From NCBI GenBank assembly GCA_022376515.1, contig WTXI01000168.1, positions 1 through 64,000 on the forward strand: a stretch of 64,000 nucleotides of DNA. Direction: 5' to 3'. The first letter of the stretch is position 1. Each line of letters starts with the position of its first letter. Below, one piece after another: positions 11,594 to 24,879 of the stretch. The DNA is from Lactifluus volemus. Its lineage: Eukaryota > Basidiomycota > Agaricomycetes > Russulales > Russulaceae. A model generated the notes under the pieces. That model had not been told where the DNA came from, did not search any database, and saw nothing but the letters and a program-made list of their open reading frames with translations. The translations under genes were made by a program, and so were the position numbers.

Positions 11594-13460
11594 CTAGATG
11601 GTATATCCCCGGCCAAAAGAACCTTCTTCCGAGTCTGGAGGGGCGTAGATTTGTCCTTCGAGAGAGTCTCCGCTCTCCAGCTTGGGGTCCGTGACTATAG
11701 ACCGTTCTATGCGCACATGGAGATCGAAGTCGTTCGGTGTGATGACAGTGTCTTCTCGAGAAGGCATTAGTGTGCGATCTCCGCTGAACTCACCCACGTG
11801 CTTCGACTCGTTGAAGTAGCGCGGGGTAGCAGGCGAATTTGGCATCCGTGGTGGGACAACGGGCGCTTGATCCGCTCCAGCCTCTAAGAACACCACTGGG
11901 TCAGTGGATCGGTATGGGCAACAGTTGGTACTCGTGCTCACCCCGTGTATGCAGGATAATGCGTTGACTCATGATCCATGTAGTGGCATATGCAAGTGAT
12001 GTACTACGTCCCACAGGTCAGGCTCATAACGATGACTTCAAGAAATAAGAGAGATACCCAGATGATTGGATTGCATGGTCTGTGCCTCGATACAAGACGA
12101 TGTTTATGATGTTTACAACTGTAGAAATGAACAGAGATTAGCTAGTTGCAAATGACTGGGGGAAGGAACATACTCGCAACTGCGACAAAATACATCAAAC
12201 CATCATATAAAAGTCTTGATCTGGGGTAAGACTTTCGACTGCTTCCATCTGAAAAACCACTTACATCTTCACAAGCCCAGAAGCACTACAAGGAGTCAGG
12301 ACTAGCATCAGGCGTTTGATAGAGTACGACTTACGCAGATGCTTCGGCCCTTCTCAACTTGAGAAGGTAATATGTCGAAATTGATATCATGAGGCAGTCA
12401 TATAGCGTAGCCGCGAAGTAAAACAACCAAACGGAGAAAAACGCAGTCGGGTGAGTGCTCCCACTCATGCAGCTAGACTTTTTGTCAGAAAAAGCAGTTA
12501 AGATTGGGAGATCACACCTACTTTCCCTGGTTATATGCGTACCCACGGAACCTTCAATACACTCTCATCGAATAAAGATAAAAGTTACACCCACATTGGT
12601 CATCTGGGCTACATTGTACGTCAATCAGTCGATATTTCTATCCCAAGGGGGCTCCTAACTCACAATTCCTGTGGGCTAAAGCAGCGACACTCTCAAACTG
12701 CGCTCATAAGTCAAAAGAAGATCTTGAGATCAGAGGCAGTGAAAACCAACCGCCACAGCAGTGAAAAACGCCAATGAAATGGTCCGGCCAACCCAAGTGC
12801 TGCGATGGGCAATGTTCCACGTCCTGGGCTTGGTAGTCAGCCACTGAGCGGGAAATTACACTAGCAGGGGCAGTCAAGACGTACCGAACACCCATAATTA
12901 TATGTGACACGAAGAATTGGGTTGCTAGAAAGTCCGTTAGGCCATGGGTGCCCACTGCCCAGATGGCGGGGGAAAGTGCTATCGTACCTTTAAATACAGG
13001 ATAGACACGAATGTAGCGTTCGCAGATCCTAGCCGTGAAGCTGTGGCTGAAAAACCCTACATTGCTGACGACCATTGTGACCAGGCTTAGATATCTGTAG
13101 AACATATGAGCAGGTGCCATTATAATTGGCACAGAGATAGAAATCAAGACATACCGAATGAGAATGAATAACACTAGGCCTAGTCTATCCAACACACATT
13201 TCTTCAGTCGAGGTCTTATAAATGCGAGCTCGTCTCGAGACTCACTTTCTTCGATCAGAGGCCTTGTACATGCGATATTCCGCATGGAGTGTTATGATAT
13301 AACTGGTTCAGAATGAGTCACGGTGAAAGGCTAACGAAATGAAGCCACTAGCAACATACTCATAAGCAGCGATAGAGAGGGACGCAATACGCAAGTATGC
13401 AGCTGCCGAAAGTGCACTCGCAGTTGGAGAGATGGTGGGGTTTGAAGCAAGAGCACTCAT
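11594..13460 (-). CDS. DUF6533 multi-pass membrane protein (copy B, best preserved)
   Basis: The start is MSALAS at 13,460. Exon 1 ends in AAY and splices into DYIITLHAEYRMY, the hallmark of basidiomycete DUF6533 proteins. Then follow LGLVLFILIR, YLSLVTMVVSNVGFF, SHIIMGVRTWNIAHR, FYFAATLYDCLMIS with STYYLLKLRR, LLYDGLMYFVAVA, VNIINIVLYRGTD and TWIMSQRIILHTR. A hydrophilic tail of about 100 residues ends GRGYTI. The hydrophobic segments fit about seven helices. Unlike copies A and C, the donor after LFILIR is a normal GT (gtatgt). I could not join the short exon containing FESVAALAHR (about 12,640-12,690) to the next exon in frame, so one junction is unresolved and a defect there cannot be excluded. 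Molecular function is unknown; a receptor-like role is only a guess. It lies downstream of the PIH1 gene on the same strand. Confidence 0.62.
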
Positions 13461-14410
13461 GACCGATCTTTCAAACTTCCCAAGACAGACGTATGGGGGG
13501 TAGGAATAGGGAAGGGAGTGGAAACCTTTCGCGCTCTGATGATCATGGAAAAAGTGATATACTTTATGAACACCGTGATATTGTCGTGTGTTGTGACAAG
13601 TAGCCCGATCCCGAGTCGGGCTCAGGATTGGCGGTGCGCGTCAAATACTCTCTTCCCTGACGATGCGCAGTATTGCCGGTATTGTCGTGGGAGGCCGAAT
13701 TCACGTGGATGAAGAAACGTATTCGGCTTTGGCTTTGATCGGAACAAGTCAACGTTACATGTGTCCATCGCAAGGAAGAGACACAAGCCGGTTCAGCACA
13801 ATGAATTTTGATCCAGAGGCACAAACATTACTGAAGGACCCTAGGAGTTCATCATAGCATCTGAAATTCGAACTGCGGGACCGAGCACAAATCAAATTAT
13901 TAGAACAGATGGCACTGGTACGCGCCTCAGTGATCCGAGTCGCGGTGTAGATCTGTCACTTTCTAAACTGATTTGCGTGGGAAATCATACATTCGGCGTA
14001 ACCGGACGGGTTCAGAGTAGGCCCACAATGCTACAGTTAAATGGCCAGGGAGAACACTGGGTGAGTCGGTGGTCAGACGACGGCCAAGTCGACTTTGCTA
14101 ACCCCAGCTAATCGTTACGCAACAAGCAACAAGCCTGAGACCTGGACGGACGTTCATTTGCGGGCGGGCGGCGGGCCGGGTTTAACATAGGTTTAACCCT
14201 TTATAGACATGTACATAATTTCAAGTTCACGACCAGCACGACTCGTCCTTAGACACGGGACAAAATCCGACTACAAAAGTGCCATACATTTTCAGAAAAT
14301 CCCAATTCGCGCTAATAAGGAGCCAGAATCAGATGGCATCCCAGCCACTGATCAGAGGCTACAAAAATCATCAATGTGGAGTAACACGAGTAGCACTGCT
14401 CTTTCTTTGG
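13461..14410. other. Spacer between PIH1 and DUF6533 (copy B)
   Basis: Homologous to 3,222-4,170 and 20,121-21,174. Copy B lacks the foldback insertion found at 20,648 in copy C. No coding exon was recognised. Confidence 0.45.
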
Positions 14411-15886
14411 CTATGCCATGATCACCAGACATTGGTCCCTTACACGCCACTCTGCTCGTGCTCCATCGATGTCAAAGTCACGCACACGTCTGGGCCTGAA
14501 GGCAGTCTCTGTTTCCTCCGGGACAGCATCGAGCCGTAACGACTCTCGTTCAAGTGATGCAGTGGACAGGTTCAGGTCAATGTCGAGGGCGTAGAGGCCC
14601 GGAATGAGCAATGATAGCCGGCGAGGTTCAAAGTCCAGGGTGGCGGACGAGATCATGGTACGTGTCTGGCAGATGTCAAGGTGTGGGCAAAAAAACAGGC
14701 AAGTCTAAAAATACGCACAAGTTTTGGCACATGGACCATTACGCGAATTTCTCTGTTATCCTGTGTCCACGTCCAAGTAGGTGTCTTGAGAGCGCTGCTA
14801 TTATGCCTAGCTGGACCTTCTGAAAGTGTGTTGCTAGGGAAAGCAAGGTTCTTCGATCCATTGACGTCTGCGGTACTATCGGCAACTTCCTCTATGAGTT
14901 TCTTGGTCGAAATTTTTTCTGATCGTGCACGATAACGGTGGTCAGGTGGGAACAACGTGGCTGGAACGGCGACTATCCGTGGTTCCAGAGTGCCTTTCGA
15001 GGCAATATTTGGTGTACCAAGCACGCGGGAAAGTGAAAATGAGCTTTCGGCCTCGATCTGCTGCAACGCAAGTTCTGGATCGTGAAAAACGAATTTGAGT
15101 AGATAGGATAAGGGGAAATGGAAATTCCGAAGCGGGGTGGTTACTTCGCCTCCCGCATCCGGTCATCTGCAATCAAAAATGATGAGGACGTACCTATCAG
15201 AACACTCTTGAACACGGCATCCTTCGATCCGTGGTCCTTTAAAGACGAGTGATAAATACAATCGAATACAAGGGCTGGCTTGCCCGCTGAAGGATGAAGA
15301 GAGTTAGAGAATAGTGACGGTCGAGTGACGATGGGGAGGGACAAAATGGACAAAGGATGCAGAAGGCACGGGGATCGCTATCATATGGATCCTCCGATTA
15401 CCATAATCCCAGTTCTGCCAGAGTAATTGAAGGTTGTGGCCCAACGGATCATAATGAAGCTCTATGAGGCTGAGGATCATGCCCTGACGCTACTTAGGGG
15501 TCCATACAAGGCACAAAGAGGAACGGCAAAAAGAAGACCAGCGCTATACCTTTGTCACTATTCAGTCGTCCATCGGAGACAAAGACGGGTATTTGGGTAC
15601 CCTGTCCGCTCTTCAAGTCCATTTGACGGCTGTGCGTAGCAAGCTCTGCTGCTCTTTCTACGCCATCGAGAGGTGGGGGAACGTCATTAGACCATGCAAT
15701 ATTGACGAAAACCTTGATTCCCTGCGGGACCGGGACCTTGGTTTGGACTGACTGGTTAGTGGTAGAAACCGTTGAAAGGTTGGAGGTCGCATTGAGTATT
15801 CCTGGCTGTAATAGTCTCGACTTGATACAAAAGCCAGGCGAAGGAGAAACGTTGATGTTGATGGTCACGTTTGAAGATGAGGTCAT
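14411..15886 (-). CDS. PIH1-domain protein, R2TP complex type (intact copy B)
   Basis: The model has four exons: 15,550-15,886, 15,194-15,286, 14,719-15,074 and 14,411-14,665. It sums to 1,041 nt and gives 346 residues. The N-terminal PIH1 domain is seen as VPVPQGIKVFVNIAWSNDVP, then DKAGKPALVFDCIYHSSLKD across intron 1, and LSRVLGTPNIASKGTLEP. The C-terminal part looks like a CS/alpha-crystallin-type fold (LDFEPRRLSLLIPGLYALDI and DIDGARAEWRV). PIH1 proteins work with RuvB-like ATPases and Hsp90 in assembling large complexes such as snoRNPs and PIKK kinases; that role is known for the family, not shown here. The start is the ATG at 15,886, which opens the conserved frame. This is the only intact copy of three, so it is probably the functional gene. 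Confidence 0.85.
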
Positions 15887-15890
15887 TAAG

Positions 15891-16329
15891 AATTACTCCT
15901 TCGTACGTTCCAAAGACGACGTGTGTGTGGGCGCTCAGGCTCACGTGATCCAAGCTGCGGCCACGCCGCGCCGGTCATTCGTCGGCGCGTGTTTAATAGA
16001 CGACGTGCCTCGCGTTCTTTTTGAGCGTGAAGGTTAGCACGGCTGTGGTCTGCACGCACTACTACTGGCACTTTCATTCGTTGACGCACCCACTGTCATT
16101 TGCAGTGTGCTCAAACAAGCGGTATAAACACATCGATTTTGAAAGTCAAAGCAGTCTCTCAAGCAACCTGCTGCACATCCCGTCCTCACACGTCATCTGA
16201 TCTGACATTGGTAACTGCGATCATCTGACTATTGGTTCGCCCACCAACTTTTTTTCTCATCATTGTGGGTTGTCTTTTGACACATGTATTGTTTGTGCGA
16301 GCATAGACAAGTCTTCCCTCATTGCCGTG
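15891..16329. other. Upstream region of PIH1 copy B
   Basis: No gene was recognised. The 100-200 bp next to 15,886 probably hold the PIH1 promoter (inference). At about 16,330 the sequence switches to a fragment of the NLR gene. Confidence 0.4.
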
Positions 16330-16785
16330 TTCTCTATTGGTCCCGTCATCAACGATTGGCACTCTAATCTTTCGGTTCACAGGCCTTCTCTCATGCAAAG
16401 ATCATTTTTCGGGAACCGATGTCCTTTTCATAGTGCGTCATTTCCCTTGATTAGTGCAGATGGTTCTGATACGGAAGAATGTCAGGCAACTAGGGATGCT
16501 AATGCAAGCGCAGATGTACTCGTCGGCCTCTTGTCGCGCAAGAAGAACTGCTTTAAGCGCCTAGAAACGTATACTAAAGCTCAACTTCCTGATCCAATGA
16601 GGGAATTCATGGTACAGATGATGGTTGAGGTTATTGGAGTTGTTGCTACTGCAACAAAAGCGATCAAGCAGTGGTGGATCAGTGAGCGAATCCGGGTTGC
16701 ACCTGATTGATCATCTTCAGAGGAATATCTGGGGACCCTCAGGCTGATCGGGAGGACGGATATAGAGGATGCGCTGCTGGGGTCG
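16330..16785 (+). pseudogene. NLR gene fragment (Goodbye-domain exons 2-4)
   Basis: The match begins inside intron 1 of the NLR genes (ctattggtcccgtcatcaac), continues through the short exon 2 and exon 3 (DVLVGLLSRKKNCFKRLETY and FMVQMMVEVIGVVATATKAI), and stops in exon 4 near GRTDIEDAL. Compared with 43,660-44,100, exon 2 carries changes that break its frame. No P-loop or ankyrin part follows. It lies 440 bp upstream of the PIH1 copy B start and is a relic of the NLR family duplicated at 36-47 kb. Confidence 0.85.
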
Positions 16786-17110
16786 AGTTACACCAATGCG
16801 TAACTCGACCATGAGTCAACATGTTGACAGCTCAGGTCGGACCACACCGGACCGCGGCAACACTAAGTGTAAAAAGCTTCTGTGATTTAGCTGATGCCAA
16901 CACACGATTCGGTGACTGAGATTTTCGTTCTCCCTTGAGAAAAGGATATTCACTTGATGTGTAGAAAACGAAAAGGGCAAGAACTCCGCGAATAATGAAA
17001 GCTTTGGCAATGACTGGTCTTTACTACATTGTTTAGTAGATTTACCAGGACTCTTCTTATTAGGCACTCGAGGTCGCATGTCTCAGGAGAATGGTCGGGA
17101 TTTACCCGGA
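16786..17110. other. Unrecognised spacer
   Basis: Lies between the NLR fragment and the start of cassette copy C. Only short frames are present, with no family resemblance. Confidence 0.35.
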
Positions 17111-18268
17111 TTCGCAGGCACGCTCAACCTAGTTACAGAACAAACGGTCAGGTGCCTATTGGCCCGGCTATCTCTTCAACCATTTGAGTAACTGCCATGT
17201 CAAGTACAACACCCCAATCCGACGGCCATCAACGAAAGGTACGGTGCCGTCGGTACTAAGCTCGCGATCAAATTATGACCCTGCACAATTCTCATGCTCA
17301 GTCGGCGGTCAGTCGAAGCAACGCCCGGTGCTCTCCGTGGCGTTCCGCAGCGTGAGACCATTACAAAGATAAACGGACACTTCACCTTGCTTTATGGAGG
17401 GATATAAACAAGCATTATACTGATGCTTGGCGACTGCGGTAGCATAGTCAACAAAAATAGACCGCTGATTTACCACAGAGATTCCGCCGGCGGATCCATC
17501 ATGGATGAATGGAGACCATGATGATTTCGGGCGATTCGGGGAGGAAGGGGTGGATAGGAAGTAATGGCGACTTAGAGTAAGTAATCTGCGTCGCCGCACG
17601 GCGCATTATTACGTCTGGTGATTTTAAGTTGAGGGTCTCAGACGAAGCGTGTGAACATGAGCCAACACCGCGCCGTCCCTGGAAGACTCCGGGTCGTGCG
17701 ACCCTGTCGTTTCCCTGTTCGTTGTTGGTACAAACCTAAACAAAAGCCTCTCACTTCCGCCTGCTTTCCTAAATACTGTATATTTGATAACAATCCTTCC
17801 TTTCGCCGTTGAGACGGGTTCGACATCAGATCTAGGGGATGGGTCTTTTGACTCGACCCACCATCAAACCACGAACTATCCGTGTCCGCTTTGACGCCTT
17901 GTCACTATGCTACGCGGCTCACTCGAGGCGATGTGGATTAGGGGTTGTGTGTGCGCTGCTGTTTGAGACCCAGAGTCAAATCCCATGAACTTATTAATAA
18001 TCCTACTGGAACTTTGACAGCGCGAACGATACTCGTAACCAAACAGAGTGACCGGGCTTTATTTTCACGGACAACGGGGCTTCGTACACACCACACCACA
18101 CCACACCAGAAGAACCTGAAAGGGAACCTTAGAGAGAGCGTACAAGTACATAACAGGGTCACATATCCTGGTGCGCAATAATAGTTCCAATCGAGCTCAC
18201 AATTTGGGAAATAGACGCTGTCTCCATCAGGAAAACCTTACACAGATACAGGAGATTGGAAGCGCAGA
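17111..18268. other. 3' flank of copy C
   Basis: Homologous to 10,381-11,593, with no coding sequence recognised. A short CCACA-type tandem run (about 18,088-18,108) is expanded relative to copy B. Confidence 0.4.
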
Positions 18269-20120
18269 CTAGAGGGTGTATCCCCGACCCCAAGCACCTT
18301 CCGAATCTGGAGGAGCGTAGATCTGTCCTTCGAGAGAGTCTCCGCTCTCTAGCTTGGTGTCCGTGACCAGAGACCGTTCAATGCGCACATGGAGATCCAA
18401 GTCGCTCGGGGTTATGACACAGTCGTCTCCCGATGACCCTAGGGTGCGATCTCCGCTGAGCTCGCCTGCGCGCTTCGACTCCTTGAAGTAGCGGAGGTCG
18501 CGCGGGGTAGTAGGCGAATTTGGCATCTGTGTTACGACAACAGGCGCTTGGCTTGCTCCAGCCTCTAAGCACGCTACTGGGTCAGTGGATCAGGTACGGG
18601 CGGCAGCCTGTACTCACCCCGTGTATGAAGGATAATGCGTTGACTCATGATCCATGTGATAGCAAATGCAAGCGATACACTACGTCCCACAAGATCAGGT
18701 TCATGAAGACGACTTCAAGAAATAAGAGAGATACCCAGATGATTGGATGGCATGATCTGTGCCTCGATACAAGACGATGTTTATGATGTTCACAACTGTA
18801 GAAATGAAAGAGGTTAGCTAGGTGCCAATGGCCGAGCGAAAGAACATACTCGCAACCGCGACAAAATACATCAAACCATCATATAAAAGTCTTGGCCTGG
18901 GGTAAGACCTTTGACTACTGCCATCTGAAAAATCACTTACATCGTTACCAGTCCTGAAGCACTATAAGGAGTCGGAATTAGCATCACGTGTTTAATATAA
19001 TACGACTAACGCAGATGCTTCGGCCCTTCTCAACTTGAGAAGGTAATATGTTGAAATTGATATCATGAGGCAATCATATAGCGTGGCTACGAGAGAAAAC
19101 GACCAAGTAGCCAAAAACGCTGTAGGGTGAGAGCTCCCAATCATGCAGCTAGATGATTTATCAGGAAAAGGCAGTTAAGATTAGGAGATTACACCTACTT
19201 TCCCTGATCATGCGTACCCACGCAACCTTCAATACATTCTCATCGAAGAGAGATAAAAGCTACACTTACATTGGTCATCTGGGCTATATCGCATGTCAAT
19301 CAGTCGATATTCCTATCGCAATGGGCGCTTAACTCACGAATCCTGTTAGCTACAGCAGATATCCACTCAACCTGCGCTCATGAATCAAAACAAGAATGTT
19401 AGATCAGAGTGAGTAAGGACAGACCACGGTAGCAGCTATAAACGACCATGAAATGGTTCGGCCAACCCAAATATTCCGCTGAGCAATGTTCCACGTCCTG
19501 GAGTTTGTAGTCAGCCACTGAGCGAGACGTTACAGGACAGTCACTGCAAGACCTACCGAAGACCCATGATTATATGTGACACCGTGAGTTGGGTCGCTAA
19601 AATAGTCCACTAGGTCATGAGTGGCCAGATGGAGGGGAACACTGATACTGTACCTTTGAATACAGGAGGGGCACGAACAAAACGGCGGCAGATCCTAGCC
19701 GTGAAACTGTGGCTGAAAAACCCTACATTGCTGATGACCATTGTGACTACGCTTATGTACCTATAGAACATGTGAGCAGGTGCCATTATAATTGGCACAG
19801 AGACAGTGATAAAAGACATGCCGAATGAGAATAAATAACACTAGGCCTAGTCTGTCCAACTCAGTGAAGGGTTCATATTCGCGAGCTCGTCTCGAGAGAC
19901 TCACTTTCTTCGATCAGAGGTCTTGTACATGCGATATTCGGCATGGAGTGTTATGATATAACTGGTTCAGAATGAGTCACGGGTGAAAGGCTCACGAAAT
20001 GTTGTCACTAGCAACATACTCATAAGCAGCGATAGAAATGGATGCAATACGTAAGTATGCAGCTGCTGAAAGTGCACTCTGACTTGGAGAGATAGTGGGG
20101 CTAGCAGCGAGGGCACTCAT
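18269..20120 (-). pseudogene. DUF6533 multi-pass membrane protein (copy C, doubtful function)
   Basis: The start MSALAASPTISPSQ is at 20,120, then AAYLRIASISIAAY with the DYII block after intron 1, VTMVISNVGFFSHSF at about 19,750, and the intact tail exon 18,269-18,526 ending GRGYTL. The donor after LFILIR is GC rather than the GT of copy B, and several helices differ by substitutions. The tail exon stays open and similar to the other two copies, so recent function is possible. I call it a pseudogene with reserve because of the altered donor and the same unresolved junction as in copy B. Confidence 0.5.
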
Positions 20121-21174
20121 GACCAATCTTTCAAACTTCCCAAGAGAGACGTAGGGGAAGTAGGAAATAGGGAAGGGAATGGAGGACTTTGGTGCTCTGG
20201 TGCCAGTGTTCATGGAAAAGTGATGTGCTTTTTATACTTTTGATATTGTCGTGCGTTGTGACAGGTAGTCCAAGTCGGCCTGGTGGTTGCGCGTCACATA
20301 CATACTCCTTTTCTCCGACGAAAAGCACCAGAGACGGAATTATGGAATTTATCGTGGGAGGCCGAAATAACGTGTGGATGAAGAAACGTACTGTATTCGG
20401 CTTTGGCTTTGATCGGAACTAGTCACCTTTAGCTTGTGCCAATGGCAGGGAGGGAGACACAAGCTGCTTCAATACAATAAATTTTGATCATAAGCAAAGT
20501 CACTTTGCTAGAAATTTGAATAAGGAAAGGTAGCACTCGCACGCGACGAGATCTGTCATTTTCCAAATTGATTTGCGCGTGGGAAATGATGCATACGTGG
20601 ACGATTCAGAAGAAGACCAACCTACTAAGGCAAGTTCCCACAATGCTCAGTTGAAGCTCTCATAGCCCATAGTTATCCGTGGACACCTGGGGCTATGGGT
20701 TATGAGGGATTATGGGGTATGAGGGATGCCAATAACCCCGAAAACCAACTTGGTAGACAGAAATTGGATGGTATTGAGGGATTATGCGTTATGAGAGCTA
20801 TGGGTTATGAGAGCCTCAACTGTATAGCTAAATGGCCAGGGAGAACACCGGGTAAGTCGGCGATCAGACGACTGTCAGATCGACTTGTGTGCTAACCCCA
20901 GCAATCAACAACCTTGACAGATGTTCATTTGCGGGCGCGCCCGGGGTTAACCTTATATAGACACGAGCACAATCTCTTGACCAGAAAAAGTCGTCCCTAG
21001 ACGGCGGACAAAATCCGACTACGAAAATGCCATACATCTTCAGACTCAGAAATTCCAATTCGCGCTAATAGGGTTCCAGGGATAGTGGATCAGATGGCAT
21101 CGTAGCCATTGATCAGAGGCTACAAAAATCAACAGGGATGTGGAGTATCATGACTAGCACTATACCGGCTTTGG
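20121..21174. other. Spacer between PIH1 and DUF6533 (copy C)
   Basis: Homologous to 13,461-14,410 and to 3,222-4,170, apart from the small foldback element at 20,648-20,822. No coding exon was recognised. Confidence 0.45.
20648..20822. mobile_element. Foldback/MITE-like insertion of about 175 bp
   Basis: The ends form a 25-bp near-perfect inverted repeat: CAGTTGAAGCTCTCATAG.. on the left, and the reverse complement of CAGTTGAGGCTCTCATAA.. on the right, with two mismatches. The interior has ATGGGTTATGAG-like direct repeats. At the equivalent point copy B reads straight through (aatgctacagttaaatgg), so this is an insertion specific to copy C. There is no clear target-site duplication. Confidence 0.65.
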
Positions 21175-22955
21175 TTATGTCATGATTAGTAGACATTGGA
21201 CGTCACTCTGCTCGCGCTCCGTCAATGCGGAGGCGCGCACATGTGTGTGCCTGAAGGCAGTTTCTATTCTCTTAGGGACGACATCAAGTCGTAACGACTC
21301 TCGTTCAAGTAATGCACCAGACAGGTTCAGGTCAGTGTTGAGGGCGTAGAGGCCCGAAATGTTGATGTGTTGGTAAAAAAAAATCAAAATAGGTCTGAAA
21401 AATGCGCACAAGTTTAGCACGTGGGCAATTACGCAAACTGTTATCCTGTATCCACGCAAGTAGGCGTCTCGAGAGCCCTGGTATTATGCCTGGGGCTGAA
21501 CCTTCTGACAGTGTGTTGCTAGCGAAAACGAGTTTCTTTGAACCATTGACGCCTGATTGAGCAACGGAATTATCGGCAACTTCCTCGATGAGCTTCTTGG
21601 TCGAAATTCTCTGAGCGTGCACGATAAGGTGGGAACAGCGTGGTTGGAACGGCGACTAGTCGCGTTCAAGGGTTCCTTTCGAGGCAATGTTTGGTGCACC
21701 AAACACGCGGGAAAGTAAAAATAAATTTTTGGCCTCGATCGGCTGCAGCGCAAATTCAGGATCGTGAAGAACGAATTGAGTAGATAGGATAAGGGGGAAA
21801 TGGAAATTCCGAAGCGGGTTGGTTACTTCGCCTCCCGCATCCGGTCATTTGCGATCAAAAATAATGACAGGACGTACCTATCAGAACGCTCTTGAACACG
21901 ACATTCTTCGATCTGTGGCCTTTTGATGATGGGTGATAAATACAATCGAAAATAAGGGCTGGGTTTTCCGCTGAGGAATGAAGCGAGTTGGAGAATACTA
22001 ACGGTCGAGTGACGATGGGGAGGGACGAAAGATGTAGGAAGGCTTTGTGGGGATAGCTATTTTTAATCAGCCTCCGATTACCGTAATCCCAGTTACGCCA
22101 GAGTAATTGAAGGCCCAACGGATCATACTATAATGAAGCTTGATGGGCCTGACGCTCATGCCTTGAGGCTACTCAGGGGTCTATACCCAAGGCACGGAAA
22201 AAAGAAGACTAACTTAGCACTCTACGATGGTCCACTCGGCGCAGACTCACTCGACAGTCAGGATTTTGCCTTAGCAGACGTTTCGATCTCCGCTTAGTAG
22301 TTGTGTGGGGGGCCAAGTGAGGAACGCACGCGTGATTGCTATTGAAAAGTTATCTTTGGATGATATAGTACTTTTTTTTTTTCAAGGCTGAAAGAATGTG
22401 AGTTGTTAGTTAAGGAGACTTCTGAGTCTGTGGGAGGTGCAATGGCTTTGCGGGTGTACTCGCCCGTGCTATTCATTTGGAATTTCATAAACTGTCAGTG
22501 TATTCAACTTCCGACCCGGCAGACTTGCGTGATGGAACCATACTGTATTTGGGATATATTTGGGATGCTCATCACTGATGACATTTTACCACCACTGTTA
22601 TTCCATATCTTGCTATCTTTCAGGTTATATGTATAAGGTGCTATTATAGTTCCAAGGATCATTCATTATTAGCTCTGGTTCGAGGTACAGAGCCTTATCA
22701 GTTGTTATCGCTGACTGTACGGGAAACTCTGCCAACCGCCGAGTGGACCAGACACCATACTACTGTAGCACCTTTGTTACTATTCAGTCGCCCATCAGAG
22801 ACAAAGACGGGTATTGGGGGTAACCTGTCCGCTCTTCAAGCCCATTTAGCGGCTGTGGGTAACAAGCTTTACTGCTCTTTTTACGCCATTGAGAGGTGGG
22901 GGAGCGGAACCTGAACCTGGTTTTGGACTGACTGGTCACGTTTGAAGATGAGGTC
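21175..22955 (-). pseudogene. PIH1-domain protein pseudogene (copy C)
   Basis: All four exons can be aligned to the intact copy at 14,411-15,886. Exon 1 ends near 22,772, exon 2 begins at about 21,970, exon 3 runs from about 21,760 and exon 4 ends at about 21,175. The exon 3 acceptor AG has become TG (gatcctg for gatccag). An early stop follows GTLER in exon 3, where copy B reads GTLEP. Exon 4 is frameshifted. Intron 1 holds a 541-bp MITE-like element. It is non-functional. Confidence 0.88.
22225..22765. mobile_element. 541-bp MITE-like element, TA flanked
   Basis: It lies in intron 1 of the copy C PIH1 pseudogene and is absent from copy B. The inverted ends share TCCACTCGGCG close to both termini and a second block (ACAGTCAG) further in; the left end has lost about 10 bp. 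TA occurs on both sides (22,223-22,224 and 22,766-22,767), as expected for Tc1/mariner-type insertion. No coding capacity was seen, so it is probably non-autonomous. Confidence 0.6.
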
Positions 22956-23023
22956 ATGAAGATGAGGTCATAAAATATTTATTTGAATTTACTGCTTCTT
23001 CGCAAACTAAATTTTACTTTGCC

Positions 23024-24655
<1,632 letters not shown>

Positions 24656-24879
24656 AAAGAACGTTCCTAGTATTTACGTGGTGGTTAGGTGTCATGTCTT
24701 TTTCGCCCTCAAAACCTGTGTCCGATGTGTTTGTTACGACACACTGGATGTTTCGAAAAAGGGGTGAAACGGACGTCGATACATAGCGTTCTATGGACTA
24801 GAGATACAAATGTAAGCTGTGTACGGCTCGTTTTGAAATACATAAAATATGGCCAGGTGCTCAAAAGCGTGGATGAAAT

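Larger units (their letters stand above)
10380..15890 (-). repeat. Cassette copy B of the PIH1-DUF6533 duplication
   Basis: This is the best-preserved unit: PIH1 gene (14,411-15,886), spacer, DUF6533 gene (11,594-13,460) and about 1.2 kb of 3' flank. The flank matches 17,110-18,268 of copy C, including a shared segment around 10,500-10,780 and 17,210-17,500. It is inverted relative to copy A. The ends are eye estimates. Confidence 0.8.
17110..22960 (-). repeat. Cassette copy C of the PIH1-DUF6533 duplication
   Basis: Same orientation and gene order as copy B. It is longer because of a 541-bp insertion in PIH1 intron 1 (22,225-22,765) and a 175-bp foldback insertion (20,648-20,822). The right edge falls at the PIH1 start region near 22,960, only 60 bp before the DAHP synthase gene. 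Confidence 0.8.
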
